NCBI GenBank assembly: GCA_958296445.1
Contig: OY282565.1
Coordinates: 1,157,936-1,221,935 of the forward strand
Length of the DNA stretch: 64,000 nt
Direction: 5' to 3'
Origin: an uncultured Dehalococcoidia bacterium
GTDB taxonomy: Bacteria > Chloroflexota > Dehalococcoidia > Lucifugimonadales > UBA3495
The notes under the pieces were generated by a model that was given only the letters and a program-made list of their open reading frames with translations, was not told the DNA's origin and ran no database searches. This document shows positions 34,351 to 43,166 of the stretch, in pieces. The position numbers and the translations under genes are program-made. Position 1 is the stretch's first letter. Every line of letters begins with the position of its first letter.

Positions 34351-35208
34351 ATGATTCGCCGCTCACAGATGATTATCACCCACACCCCAGCCCGCGAAAT
34401 CCTAACCAAAGCCACCGGCTTTATGAACGCCTACGACTTCACCCTAAACCCCTACAGCGGCTGCTCCTTCGGCTGCACCTACTGCTACGCCGCCTTCTTC
34501 AGCCGCGATTCGGAAAAACTGAACAATTGGGGCAAGTGGGTCACCGTCAAAGAAAACGCCGTAACCCTGCTCCAAAAACGCAAACCCGGAACCCTAGACG
34601 GCAAACTAATCTACATGAGCAGCGTCACCGACCCCTACCAGCCCGTCGAGCGCCAACTGGAGCTTACCCGCGGCCTCCTCCGCGCAATGGCCGACCGCGG
34701 CGACAAACCCAAGCTGGTAGTCCAAACCCGCAGCCCCGACGTCGTCCGCGACTGCGACCTGTTCCGCCGCATCGAGGATAACGGCGGACGGGTGCAAGTG
34801 AATATGACCGTCACCACCGACGACGAGGACATCCGCCGCACTTTCGAGCCATTCTGCCCATCCAACCCGGCCCGGTTGCGGGCCATCGGCGAAACGCGGG
34901 CGGCAGGCGTTGGCGCCTGCATCACTATGACCCCCTTGCTCCTAGTCAGCAGCCCCTACGCCTTCGCCGACCGCCTGCTGGACACCGGAGTGCCAAAGTT
35001 TATCGCCCAGCCCTTCCATTTCAAGAGAGGCAAATTCCTGGCCGGCACCCGCGAAAGCGCCTTCGACCTGATGGCGGAAAAGCTCGGCTGCCCCCGCCAA
35101 TCCTTCCAAGACGAATACTTGGCCCATTACCGAATGGTGTTCCAAGTCTTGCGCGACACCCTGCCCGACCTAGGCGAGGGCAAAGACGGGTTCGCCCCGC
35201 CTTTCTAG
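34351..35208 (+). CDS. Radical SAM protein of the SPL type
   Basis: A 285-residue radical SAM protein resembling spore-photoproduct-lyase-like proteins. The [4Fe-4S] motif is CSFGCTYC in NPYSGCSFGCTYCYA (about residue 40). YMSSVTDPYQPVERQLELTR and LVVQTRSPDVVRD follow the expected barrel order, and VNMTVTTDDEDIRRTFEP is typical of the Rv2578c-like group. A photolesion-repair function is inference; the organism is unlikely to sporulate. Confidence 0.85.
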   Translation: MIRRSQMIITHTPAREILTKATGFMNAYDFTLNPYSGCSFGCTYCYAAFFSRDSEKLNNWGKWVTVKENAVTLLQKRKPGTLDGKLIYMSSVTDPYQPVERQLELTRGLLRAMADRGDKPKLVVQTRSPDVVRDCDLFRRIEDNGGRVQVNMTVTTDDEDIRRTFEPFCPSNPARLRAIGETRAAGVGACITMTPLLLVSSPYAFADRLLDTGVPKFIAQPFHFKRGKFLAGTRESAFDLMAEKLGCPRQSFQDEYLAHYRMVFQVLRDTLPDLGEGKDGFAPPF

Positions 35209-35230
35209 CCCGCCCGCGCCGCAAAAACAA

Positions 35231-35257
35231 AAACGCCCCTCATAATAAGGGGCGTTT
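35231..35257 (+). terminator. Bidirectional rho-independent terminator
   Basis: AAACGCCCCT, loop CATAATA, AGGGGCGTTT. It lies between the convergent radical SAM and cupin genes, with A-rich and T-rich edges suiting both directions. Confidence 0.85.
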
Positions 35258-35312
35258 ACTCAATATCCCGGAACCGCCGCCGGAACCGCCGTAACAGAGC
35301 AGAGAATCGTCC

Positions 35313-35885
35313 CTACTGCTCCATCACCTTGACCGTCCCCTCCGCCGGATTGTACTGGTAGCGCACCACCCGGTCCAGCTTCTGCGACTCCAGCCGCACC
35401 ACCAGCGCCCGATCGCCGGTAACGTTCAGCGTGTTATGAATCTCCCCGGGCAGGAAAAAGGCCACCTTCCCGTCGCCCTGCACGAAATCCCCCGTCTCCT
35501 GTATCTGCACCGAATCCACCCCCTCGCCGGGGTAGAACCAGCGGAATTTCGTCTGCTTGATGGCCCCCTGATACACCCCATAAACCACCCAAGCCGCGCC
35601 GTGGTCGTGGGGCAGATTATCCTGATCCGGCTTCTGCACCGACGCCATCAGCCAGAAACCGCCCCCGGGATGCCCGTAATCCTCATCCAGATGAATCGTA
35701 TACCGCCCATAGCCCCCCTCATCGGGCAGCTCCAGCCGCTCCTCCAGCCAGCCCGGCGTAGTCAGCAGGCGCTCCATGTGCCGCGCCACCCCCTGCGCCT
35801 GCGCCAGCGGGTCTTGCGTAGAATCGAAAATCTCCCGCACGTCGTCAATGAATCCGTCCACCGTATAAGCTGCCGTCTGCGTCAT
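35313..35885 (-). CDS. Cupin protein, cysteine-dioxygenase-like
   Basis: A 190-residue cupin. The metal motif is in LPHDHGAAWVVYGVYQG (HxH) with a later EIHNTLNV histidine, the pattern of cysteine-dioxygenase-type cupins. The N-terminal 80 residues are helical (ARHMERLLTTPGWLEERL). The ATG at 35885 has GGAGG 7 bp upstream. The substrate is not predictable. It is divergent from the propeller gene at 36088. Confidence 0.7.
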   Translation of the reverse strand: MTQTAAYTVDGFIDDVREIFDSTQDPLAQAQGVARHMERLLTTPGWLEERLELPDEGGYGRYTIHLDEDYGHPGGGFWLMASVQKPDQDNLPHDHGAAWVVYGVYQGAIKQTKFRWFYPGEGVDSVQIQETGDFVQGDGKVAFFLPGEIHNTLNVTGDRALVVRLESQKLDRVVRYQYNPAEGTVKVMEQ

Positions 35886-36087
35886 TATCCAGCCTCCGGT
35901 TGCCGATTGCGGCGGCGCAACCCCGCGCCCCCTGTTATCCGCTACGCTGATTCTGATATACACCGGCCAGAGTGTCAACCGCGCCCCGCCCCTGACTCCT
36001 GGCCCGCACTGGAATTTTCCCCGCAGGACAGCTATCATAACCCCAGACCAAAGGCACGCCACATCGCGCATATAAGGAGTCCTGATT

Positions 36088-37074
36088 ATGGCGAATGACT
36101 ACTCCATTTTCATCGGCACCATAGGCCAAGGGCTTAACATCAGCTCCGACAGCGGCGAAACCTGGACCAAAATCCGCAACCCCATCCCCACCGAGGGCAA
36201 CATCCGCGCCCTCCGAACCTACCCCGGCGACCCCCACCGCATCCTCGCCGGCTCCGACGGCCTCGGCCTCTTCCGCAGCGAAGACAACGGCCTCTCCTGG
36301 GAAAACGTCGAATCCCCCTTCGCCGATCTCCAAGTCTGGTCCGTCGCCGTTGACCCGGCCAACACCGACACCATCTTCGCCGGCACCCGACCCGAAGGCT
36401 TCCGCTCCCGCGACGGCGGCAAATCCTGGCAAAAGCTCGATATGGGCGTCAATATGGAATGCCCCATCGGCACCCCACGCACCACCAACATCATCGTAGA
36501 CCCCCGCGACAGCCGCACCGTCTGGGCCGGCATCGAAGTCGACGGCGTCTACAAAAGCCTAGACGGCGGCGACAACTGGATCCACCTCCCCGACCTCGGC
36601 CCCGACCCCTTCCACGGAGACATCCACGGCATGGCCCTCCGCACCGGCGACAACCCCGCCTTCTACTGCACCAGCCCCTTCGGCATCGCCACCAGCAACG
36701 ACGAAGGCGAAAGCTGGGACTACCACTACTTCCCCAAATTCAGCGAAGCCGACGCCCGCTCCTACTGCCGCGGCATGGTCATCAAAGCCGACGACCCCGG
36801 CACAATGTTCGTCGGCAACGGCGACTTCATCCCCGGCGTAACCGGCGCCATCCAAGTAACCCGCGACGGCGGCCAAACCTGGGAAAAGGCCAACCTCCCC
36901 CAAGAACCCAACTCCGTAGTCTACTGGCTCGCCAACAACCCCGAAATCCCCAACGTAATAGCCGCCGCCAGCCTGTTCGGCTACGTCTACATAAGCGAAG
37001 ACGGCGGCGAAACCTGGAGCAAACTACGCAAAGAATTCGGCGAAATCCGAGCCCTAACCCTAACCCCCAACTAA
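36088..37074 (+). CDS. BNR/sialidase-type beta-propeller protein
   Basis: A 328-residue propeller made of Asp-box blades: SSDSGETWTKI, SEDNGLSWENV, SRDGGKSWQKL, SLDGGDNWIHL, SNDEGESWDYH, TRDGGQTWEKA and SEDGGETWSKL, about seven in all. There is no signal peptide and no sialidase catalytic set, so it is related to the VPS10/Ycf48-type or exo-alpha-sialidase-like propellers of unknown function. A paralogue of exactly the same length lies at 46161-47147. Confidence 0.8.
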   Translation: MANDYSIFIGTIGQGLNISSDSGETWTKIRNPIPTEGNIRALRTYPGDPHRILAGSDGLGLFRSEDNGLSWENVESPFADLQVWSVAVDPANTDTIFAGTRPEGFRSRDGGKSWQKLDMGVNMECPIGTPRTTNIIVDPRDSRTVWAGIEVDGVYKSLDGGDNWIHLPDLGPDPFHGDIHGMALRTGDNPAFYCTSPFGIATSNDEGESWDYHYFPKFSEADARSYCRGMVIKADDPGTMFVGNGDFIPGVTGAIQVTRDGGQTWEKANLPQEPNSVVYWLANNPEIPNVIAAASLFGYVYISEDGGETWSKLRKEFGEIRALTLTPN

Positions 37075-37189
37075 CCCCCAACTAACCCCCACCCCCCCGC
37101 ACCCACCGCAACCCCTCAAGGGGCGGGCCCAAACCCCGCCCCCCACCACAACAAACACCCCCCCAGAAAACCACCAAATCCCCCCGTCC

Positions 37190-37390
37190 CCGTCACCCTA
37201 AACAACTGCCCGCCATCCCGATCGCTCCCCCTGTCATTCTAAGCAAATGCCTGTCATTCTAAGCAACTGTCTGTCATTCCGGGCGCTCCCCCTGTCATTC
37301 TGAGCAACTGTCTGTCATTCTGAGCGCAGCGAAGAATCCCCCCTATGCCACCAAGCCCCTTCCCTTCCGCCCAGGGCGACAAAAGGCAAG
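37190..37390. repeat. Family A repeat fragments
   Basis: The 449-bp gap before the PLD-ATPase gene holds at least five fragments (CTGTCATTCTAAGC, CTGTCATTCTGAGC) and one full unit continuing into GCAGCGAAGAATCCC (about 37314). Confidence 0.75.
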
Positions 37391-37412
37391 TCCCTCAAGC
37401 TGCCAAGGGCGG

Positions 37413-37441
37413 TTGACAGACCAGTACGCAAACATTAAGCT
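37413..37441 (+). promoter_or_regulatory. Predicted promoter of the PLD-ATPase gene
   Basis: A perfect -35 TTGACA (37413-37418) is followed after 17 bp by TAAGCT (37436-37441). A second GGTTGAC occurs about 70 bp downstream (37482) with AT-rich sequence after it. An independent promoter fits an autonomous defence cassette. Confidence 0.5.
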
Positions 37442-37523
37442 ACCGGCAATGTTCCCCGCCCTCCACCCGCCTACTGAGGCCGGTTGACTGGCGGGGTTTA
37501 TTTTCAATTAGAGGCAAAAAGCT

Positions 37524-39548
37524 ATGACACAACAATCAGGCTTTACTTTCGACGACCCCGACTCCCGCACTCGTAGCAAGGGACTGGAAGTTGTATACGC
37601 CAAAATGGAAAACGTAGGCCAATTTGACCTTAATCTGTTTGGCGGATTCACGTCGTTACGCGCCCTTACTTACACGCCCAGCATACCTATGATTTTCAAC
37701 CTGCTGAAAAATTTTGACTACGACGACTTTGAGTGCATATTTGGTCACAACGGAATACTGCGCCGGGACGCCGCCGACATCTTGGCTTTTCAGACCGCGA
37801 TAGACGAAAAAATTAACGCCGGGTTCGTCGGCGTCAAAGGCTTGCCGGAAGAGCGCCGCAAGATAATCTACAACCGGGCCGCTAACGGAGCGGCGCGTTT
37901 TTACGTAGTGAAAGACGCCATCGCCCACGCCAAGATATACCTGCTGGAGCGCCAAGGGTTGCGGCGCGTCATTGTCGGCTCGGCCAACCTTTCCGAAACC
38001 GCATTCTCCGGCCGCCAAGCGGAAACCCTAGTAGCCTTTGACAACGATGACGCCGCCTGGGAACACTATTCCCGGCAATATCGCGCCGTGCAGGAAATCG
38101 CCACCAACCGCCTCGCTCTACGGGAAAAACCCATCCCGGTAGAAATCCTGCCCCTAGAAGAAACCCCCGCCCTCAAAGAGGCCCAAACCAGCGAATCGGG
38201 AATCGCCATATATGTGCCGACAGAGCAGGATGAGGAAGCCCAGTACAGTATCCCTAGAGTGTTGGCGACAGTCGAACACATCCGCCCGTCCCGGCAACAG
38301 GCGTTGGCTGGAGAACGCCCCGACCGCTCCGGCAATCTCCGGCTTGTCCCTCGAGTAGTCAGGGAAATGGTGCGCATATCCAAAGCCAGACAAAATGATG
38401 ACGGGCCAAAAACGTTTCTAAGCTACAATGGACGGAATTTTACCCTTTCCGGCAATGATCTGAACCTTAATCCCAACCCCGACGATGTGAAAAGCGATGT
38501 AGCGGCATGGCTGGAGTTTTTCGGCAACTACGAAAATGGCTTCGTAGGCGATGTCCCGCGATTGCAACAGGATTATTTTACATTTATGTGCTGGTTCTAC
38601 TTTGCCCCTATGATGTGCGACTTGCGAAACGCCGCTTTGCGTCAAAACCGCTTCAGCTTCGACCAGCCGATGTTTGCCGTTCTGTACGGAGAAAGCAACT
38701 GCGGTAAAAGTAGCTTGATTGAAACGCTGATGGCCTCGATGTTTTCGCACCCGCGAATCGTGGAAACGCGCTATTTCACCCCCGGAAACTTGCGCAGTCT
38801 TCAGGAATCATACAAACGCTTTCCGGTAGTATTTGACGACGTAACCCGCGATCGCTTCAGCCGGCACGCCCCTGAAATAATCAAAGACGAAACCATATCC
38901 TACAGCGAATACCCTTGCTTTGCCCTTTCTATGAACGCGGAAGCCCGCGCTTTCCCGGATGAAATTATCAAACGATGCTTGATGATTTATACCCGAACAT
39001 CACTCCCTGGCAACGACCCCGCATCCCGGCGCCGACTGCAACGCTCAGTTGCCGACATCAGAGGCAGAATCACCACCGCATTGTACAGCGAATACTTGCG
39101 CCGCGTTAGACAGAAATTAGAATCAACGCCATCGCTGGATATGGAAAACTTGGACGCGCTGGAGTTTTCGTCAACCGAACTATGCTGCATATTCCAAGAA
39201 AACTTGTCCGTCGGCGCAAAACTGCCCGGCTGGTGTTCCCCGATGACTCTGGACGAATATCAGCGCCGCGCCTTTGAGCGCCCGCGTCGAATTTTGGAAA
39301 ACCTGATTCACCCGGACAAATACACCAGAGATCGCGTTCCGCCCGCCGGAGCCTGGACTATTTCCGGCAATATGGTAATCGTTGGCGTCGAACAAATGGC
39401 CCATCGAAGAACCAGAGAAGACATTCCCGACTGGATTCTGGAAGACACCGCCAGCGTATCCGGGCAGCTAGCAATGAAACGGGATTTGCTGGAAGAGTTC
39501 TTAACCCGGCGAGTACGCCGGACGCGCAAGTTTCTTGGGTTGATATAA
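37524..39548 (+). CDS. PLD-nuclease / P-loop ATPase fusion, candidate defence protein
   Basis: A 674-residue two-module protein. Residues about 20-190 are a phospholipase D-like domain with one HKD-type site: H135, K137 in AHAKIYLLE, then GSANLSETAFSG (152-163). Such half-sites act as nucleases when dimeric. Residues about 320-500 are a AAA+/helicase-SF3-like ATPase: Walker A GESNCGKSS (389-397), Walker B FPVVFDDV (D438, D439), a sensor-type N471 in FALSMNAEA, and R484 as possible arginine finger. The C-terminal 170 residues are unassigned. It stands alone with its own promoter; by eye its GC is clearly lower than that of flanking genes, suggesting transfer. I do not recognise it as a named system. 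Confidence 0.75.
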   Translation: MTQQSGFTFDDPDSRTRSKGLEVVYAKMENVGQFDLNLFGGFTSLRALTYTPSIPMIFNLLKNFDYDDFECIFGHNGILRRDAADILAFQTAIDEKINAGFVGVKGLPEERRKIIYNRAANGAARFYVVKDAIAHAKIYLLERQGLRRVIVGSANLSETAFSGRQAETLVAFDNDDAAWEHYSRQYRAVQEIATNRLALREKPIPVEILPLEETPALKEAQTSESGIAIYVPTEQDEEAQYSIPRVLATVEHIRPSRQQALAGERPDRSGNLRLVPRVVREMVRISKARQNDDGPKTFLSYNGRNFTLSGNDLNLNPNPDDVKSDVAAWLEFFGNYENGFVGDVPRLQQDYFTFMCWFYFAPMMCDLRNAALRQNRFSFDQPMFAVLYGESNCGKSSLIETLMASMFSHPRIVETRYFTPGNLRSLQESYKRFPVVFDDVTRDRFSRHAPEIIKDETISYSEYPCFALSMNAEARAFPDEIIKRCLMIYTRTSLPGNDPASRRRLQRSVADIRGRITTALYSEYLRRVRQKLESTPSLDMENLDALEFSSTELCCIFQENLSVGAKLPGWCSPMTLDEYQRRAFERPRRILENLIHPDKYTRDRVPPAGAWTISGNMVIVGVEQMAHRRTREDIPDWILEDTASVSGQLAMKRDLLEEFLTRRVRRTRKFLGLI

Positions 39549-39561
39549 GCGCAGAAAAAAA

Positions 39562-39587
39562 GGGGGCAGGACACAAACCCTGCCCCC
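39562..39587 (-). terminator. Rho-independent terminator of the GlcG-like gene
   Basis: Read on the minus strand, a 9-bp GC stem (GGGGGCAGG/CCTGCCCCC) is followed by a run of seven T. It lies 25 bp past the stop of the GlcG-like gene and 14 bp past the plus-strand PLD-ATPase stop, so it may serve both. Confidence 0.85.
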
Positions 39588-39611
39588 AACCGCATTCCTT
39601 ACCCAGCCAAA

Positions 39612-40001
39612 CTACAGCGCCTCCAGCCCCTTCCGCACACAATCCTCATCCTCCTGCGCCGTGCCGCCGCTCCCACCGATCGCCCCCACCAGCGCCCCGT
39701 CCTGGTAAATCGGAATCGCCCCTTGCGCCGGAATTATCCGCCCCCCCTGACTAGCGATAATCGCCTGCATCACCGGCGACTCCGGGTTAATCTGCGCGCT
39801 ATCCCGCCCGAAAAACACCGACCCCACCGCCTTCCCCGGCGCCGCCGTCGCGCTCACCGCAATCGCCCCCTCCATCCGCTGAAACGCCACCAACTGCCCG
39901 CCCCCGTCCACCACCGCCACACTCAGCTTAACCCCAATCTCGTCCGCCGCAGCGATCGACGCCCCAATAATCCGGTTAGCATCCGCCAACGACAAAGCCA
40001 T
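39612..40001 (-). CDS. GlcG/HbpS-family heme-binding-like protein
   Basis: A 129-residue protein of the DUF336/GlcG-HbpS family. MALSLADANRIIGASIAAA, LSVAVVDGGGQLVAFQRMEGA and the C-terminal VGAIGGSGGTAQEDEDC are near-diagnostic. Members bind heme or corrinoid-like cofactors or accompany catabolic operons; the role here is open. The ATG at 40001 has GAGGAGG 6 bp upstream. Confidence 0.85.
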   Translation of the reverse strand: MALSLADANRIIGASIAAADEIGVKLSVAVVDGGGQLVAFQRMEGAIAVSATAAPGKAVGSVFFGRDSAQINPESPVMQAIIASQGGRIIPAQGAIPIYQDGALVGAIGGSGGTAQEDEDCVRKGLEAL

Positions 40002-40295
40002 ATCCAGCCTCCTCAAAATCAAAACCTTCCGCCCCAATCTTACCCCCTAAACCCCAAAGCAACAACCCGCCAACCCAACCTCGGCCAACACCCCCCGGCA
40101 ATCTGATGACACTAGCCCCTTGCCAACCCCGAAAACCACTCCCTACAATAATACTCAAGCCCAACGCCGCCACTAAACCCCCGCAAAAAAACCCGCCCGC
40201 AACCCGCAAACGCCCGGCCCCAAAAAAACGGATGGAAACGGCGGGAAATGGCGGCAAAACCAAAAAAATCACCCCACAAACCAAAGGAGTCAACA

Positions 40296-40631
40296 ATGTC
40301 CCTAACCCAAATCCGAAACCAAATCAACGCCCTACGCCGCAAATTCGCCTTCCCCCTAATCGTCCTGCGCCTACGCCGCATAGCCGACAAATTCTGCGAC
40401 GACTGGTCCGACGCCCAAGACCACCGCAAACCCACCCCCGCCCCCCTAACCCTCGCCCGTCAACTAATCAAAAACAACCTCCGCCTCCACAACTTCAGCT
40501 CAATGCTCCACTACCTGGAACGCTGCCGCAACACCAAAACCAAACCCCAAACCCACGAAATAATCACCTGGATACTCCCCAACCCGGCCCACAAAACCAC
40601 CATCCAAGCCATACTCCAAGCAAACTTCTAA
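40296..40631 (+). CDS. Hypothetical small basic helical protein
   Basis: A 111-residue protein, not recognised. It is rich in Arg/Lys (RRKFAFPLIVLRLRRIADKF) and Leu, predicted helical, with no membrane segment or motif. AAAGGAG 7 bp before the ATG supports it as real. It stands alone between the GlcG-like and luciferase-like genes. Confidence 0.5.
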   Translation: MSLTQIRNQINALRRKFAFPLIVLRLRRIADKFCDDWSDAQDHRKPTPAPLTLARQLIKNNLRLHNFSSMLHYLERCRNTKTKPQTHEIITWILPNPAHKTTIQAILQANF

Positions 40632-40671
40632 CCAACCCGCCAACCCATCACCGGCCGGCCCCCCGTAACCC

Positions 40672-40793
40672 GTAGGGGCGCACAGCCGTGCGCCCTGTCC
40701 CCCGCCAACAAAACCCATCCCACAACAAAACCCCAACAAACCAAAATCCCCCATCCCGAAAATCCCTTAATCCTGAAAATCCTGATTCAGACA
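40672..40793. repeat. Family C hairpin and family B unit
   Basis: The 362-bp gap holds a family C hairpin (40672-40695) and a family B unit ending CCTGATTCAGACA (40753-40793). The promoter of the next gene follows. Confidence 0.75.
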
Positions 40794-40822
40794 AAAGGCA
40801 ACCGCCCCACCCCCCGCCCAGG

Positions 40823-40851
40823 TTGCCTAACACCCCGCCATTGACTATAAT
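40823..40851 (+). promoter_or_regulatory. Predicted promoter of the luciferase-like gene
   Basis: TTGCCT (40823-40828), 17-bp spacer, TATAAT (40846-40851). This is the best housekeeping-sigma match in the window, with a leader of about 135 bp before the ATG. Confidence 0.65.
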
Positions 40852-40993
40852 TGCGCCAGTCAAAAGCGGGAAAGCCCCGGCCTGCGTTCTGAAATCCGTC
40901 ACCCATCCCCCGAACACAAACCCAAACGGCCACCGGGCCCCCGCCGGTACGCGCCACAGGCCGACGCCCCAGCGCCGGGATAAGGAGTGCAAA

Positions 40994-42244
40994 ATGGTAG
41001 ACCAGTTAGCCCGACCCAAAGACAAAGCCGAAATCTATTGGTTCTCCGAACAGCCCTACGGCCACGTCTCCAACGAAGACCTCGAAAAATTCGACTCCGG
41101 CCGCCTCGGCTTCCCCAACACCCACTTCGACCCCCACAAAGCCAGCATCCTTTATAACCAGTACCACGAGCAATACGCCCTAGCCGACGAAGTCGGCTTC
41201 GACGGCATCATGAGCAACGAGCATCATGCCTCCTACTGGTGCATGAAACCCTCCGTCAACCTCGACGCCGCCGTCATCGCCAAGCTCACCAAGCGCGTCA
41301 AAATCGCCATCCTCGGCAACGTCATCGCCATCAACGACCCCATCCGCATGGCCGAAGAAATCGCCATGCTCGACTGCTACTCCGGCGGCCGCATCATCTC
41401 CGGCTTCGTCCGCGGCACCGCCGTCGAAACCCTCCAGGGCGGCGTCGAACCCTCCGAAAACCGCGCCCGCTTCGAGGAAGCCCACGACCTCATCATCAAA
41501 TGCTGGACCGAACCCGGCCCCTTCCGCTACGAAGGCCAATACTACCACTACCGCGTCGTCAACCCCTGGGTCGTCCCCATGCAGAAGCCCCGCCCCGACA
41601 TCTGGTTCCCCGGCACCGGCAGCCCCGAAAGCGTCGTCTGGGCCGCCAAGCACAAACACCCCTATATGAACCTCGGCGCCCTGGTAGACACCACCGAATG
41701 GCTCAAGCAGGTCTACATAGACACCGCCGAAGAAGAAGGCTGGCAGGCCGGCCCCGAACACTTCGGCTACCTCCTCCGCTGCCTAGTCGCCGACACCGAC
41801 GAAAAGGCCATCGAACTGGGCCGCGAATTTATGTGGACCATCGAACACCGCCAGCGCGGGCCGATGGAGCATAACGACCCGCCCGGCTACCAGTCCCGCG
41901 CCGCCGTATCCGTCAAAGCCCAGCGGCCCACCGGCAACGTCGCCGGCGCCGGCGGACTAGGCGTCGGCCTCTCCTACGACCAGCTACGCGGCGTCAACAA
42001 CATCATCGTCGGCAGCCCCGACACCGTAACCCAAAAGCTAACCGAAGTCATCGAGCGCCTAAGCCCCGGCTACATCCACATCTACGGCAACGAAGGCGCC
42101 ATGCAACACGAAGACGTAATGCGCAGCATCCAACTCCTAGGCCAAGAAGTCATCCCCGCCCTCCACGAAGTCCAACTCCAGCCCTACGACAACCGCCAGC
42201 GCGTAGACACCATCACCACCGGCACCGCCGGCCTAGCCCCCTAA
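40994..42244 (+). CDS. Luciferase-like (LLM) monooxygenase
   Basis: A 416-residue bacterial-luciferase-family flavin enzyme. DEVGFDGIMSNEHHASYWCM is the typical early strand, VKIAILGNVIAINDPIRMAEE and MLDCYSGGRIISGFVRGTA follow, and IWFPGTGSPESVVWAAKHKH and NNIIVGSPDTVTQKL are family-typical. The ATG at 40994 has AAGGAG upstream; the frame is open well 5' but only through repeats. It probably uses FMN or F420; substrate unknown. Confidence 0.87.
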   Translation: MVDQLARPKDKAEIYWFSEQPYGHVSNEDLEKFDSGRLGFPNTHFDPHKASILYNQYHEQYALADEVGFDGIMSNEHHASYWCMKPSVNLDAAVIAKLTKRVKIAILGNVIAINDPIRMAEEIAMLDCYSGGRIISGFVRGTAVETLQGGVEPSENRARFEEAHDLIIKCWTEPGPFRYEGQYYHYRVVNPWVVPMQKPRPDIWFPGTGSPESVVWAAKHKHPYMNLGALVDTTEWLKQVYIDTAEEEGWQAGPEHFGYLLRCLVADTDEKAIELGREFMWTIEHRQRGPMEHNDPPGYQSRAAVSVKAQRPTGNVAGAGGLGVGLSYDQLRGVNNIIVGSPDTVTQKLTEVIERLSPGYIHIYGNEGAMQHEDVMRSIQLLGQEVIPALHEVQLQPYDNRQRVDTITTGTAGLAP

Positions 42245-42261
42245 CCCCCCAAACCCAAAAA

Positions 42262-42297
42262 GCTGCCCCGCCCACAAAAAGCGGGGCAGCCCCCCTT
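42262..42297 (+). terminator. Terminator after the luciferase-like gene
   Basis: A perfect 10-bp stem GCTGCCCCGC/GCGGGGCAGC with a 9-base loop, ending in CCCCCCTTT, 17 bp after the stop codon. Confidence 0.8.
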
Positions 42298-42342
42298 TCG
42301 CCCATCACCGTGCTTTCCTACGCCGCCCCAACAAGGATTAAA

Positions 42343-42780
42343 ATGCGGCAGACGACACGCAACATCCATTTTGCCCTAATAGCCGCGCTCATCATCGTGT
42401 CCCTAGCCGTATGGGCCTGGTTTCTAATCCCCGGACTGTATGCCCTTTCCGGCCCCTCTAGTAACAACTGGAAAGGCGAGGCAATTAACCCGGAAGACGT
42501 AAGCTGGGAAGATGTAACCCTAAACAACCCCGGCCAAGCCCTTATCAAAGGAATCCGGCTGACTGAAGACGGTATCTGCGCTTACGGAAGCATCCCGATG
42601 TCCCTGAAACACGACAGACCCCAAAACATCGGCGGCCTATGGTCAAAAGTCATCTGGACCAACCACGAAAAGTGCGTACATCTCATCGAATACGGCTACG
42701 CCAGCAGGCAAGAAGTGGATGAATTCAAGCGCAACAGCCCCGCACCCCTAAGCACCTCAATCCCTGAACCGGCCCAATAA
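42343..42780 (+). CDS. Hypothetical single-pass membrane protein
   Basis: A 145-residue protein, not recognised. One N-terminal transmembrane helix (FALIAALIIVSLAVWAWFLI) is followed by an extracytoplasmic domain with two cysteines (GICAYGS, EKCVHLIEYG) that could form a disulfide. AAGGA precedes the ATG at 42343. Base composition is less GC-rich than its neighbours. Confidence 0.6.
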   Translation: MRQTTRNIHFALIAALIIVSLAVWAWFLIPGLYALSGPSSNNWKGEAINPEDVSWEDVTLNNPGQALIKGIRLTEDGICAYGSIPMSLKHDRPQNIGGLWSKVIWTNHEKCVHLIEYGYASRQEVDEFKRNSPAPLSTSIPEPAQ

Positions 42781-43010
42781 TAACCCGTCATTCTAAGCAA
42801 AACACTGTCACCCCGAACAAAGCACTGTCATCCCGAGCAAAGCACTGTCACCCCGAGCAAAGCACTGTCACCCCGAGCAAAGCACTGTCACCCCGAGCAA
42901 AGCACTGTCACCCCGAGCAAAGCCCTGTCATTCTGAACAAAACACTGTCATCCCGAACAAAGCCCTGCCATTCTAAGCATAACACTGTCATTCTGAGCAA
43001 AGCGAAGAAT
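42781..43010. repeat. Eleven-copy 20-bp tandem array derived from family A
   Basis: Eleven successive 20-bp units of the form CACTGTCACCCCGAGCAAAG run from 42781 to 43000 without gaps and lead into a complete family A unit (GCGAAGAATCTCACC). Units are not separated by spacers, so this is a minisatellite and not a CRISPR. No gene is seen in the 386-bp gap. Confidence 0.85.
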
Positions 43011-43166
43011 CTCACCTTGGGCAGTAAAACCCCCTCCCGTAGCCCAGAGCGGCAAAGAACAATCTCCCAATCCCCCCAAAAGAATAAACAGCGTCGCCGC
43101 TCCCCTATACCTAACTAGCAAGAAAAAATCCCCCAACTATAAAAATCTCTGGAAGAGTATCTAACG

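Noticed and set aside
34351..35208. Spore photoproduct lyase proper
   Set aside because: The protein is a shorter SPL-like radical SAM enzyme and no sporulation gene is in the window, so only the family name is used.
42781..43000. Short regularly spaced repeats resembling a CRISPR array
   Set aside because: The 20-bp units are contiguous with no spacers; it is a minisatellite of the family A repeat.
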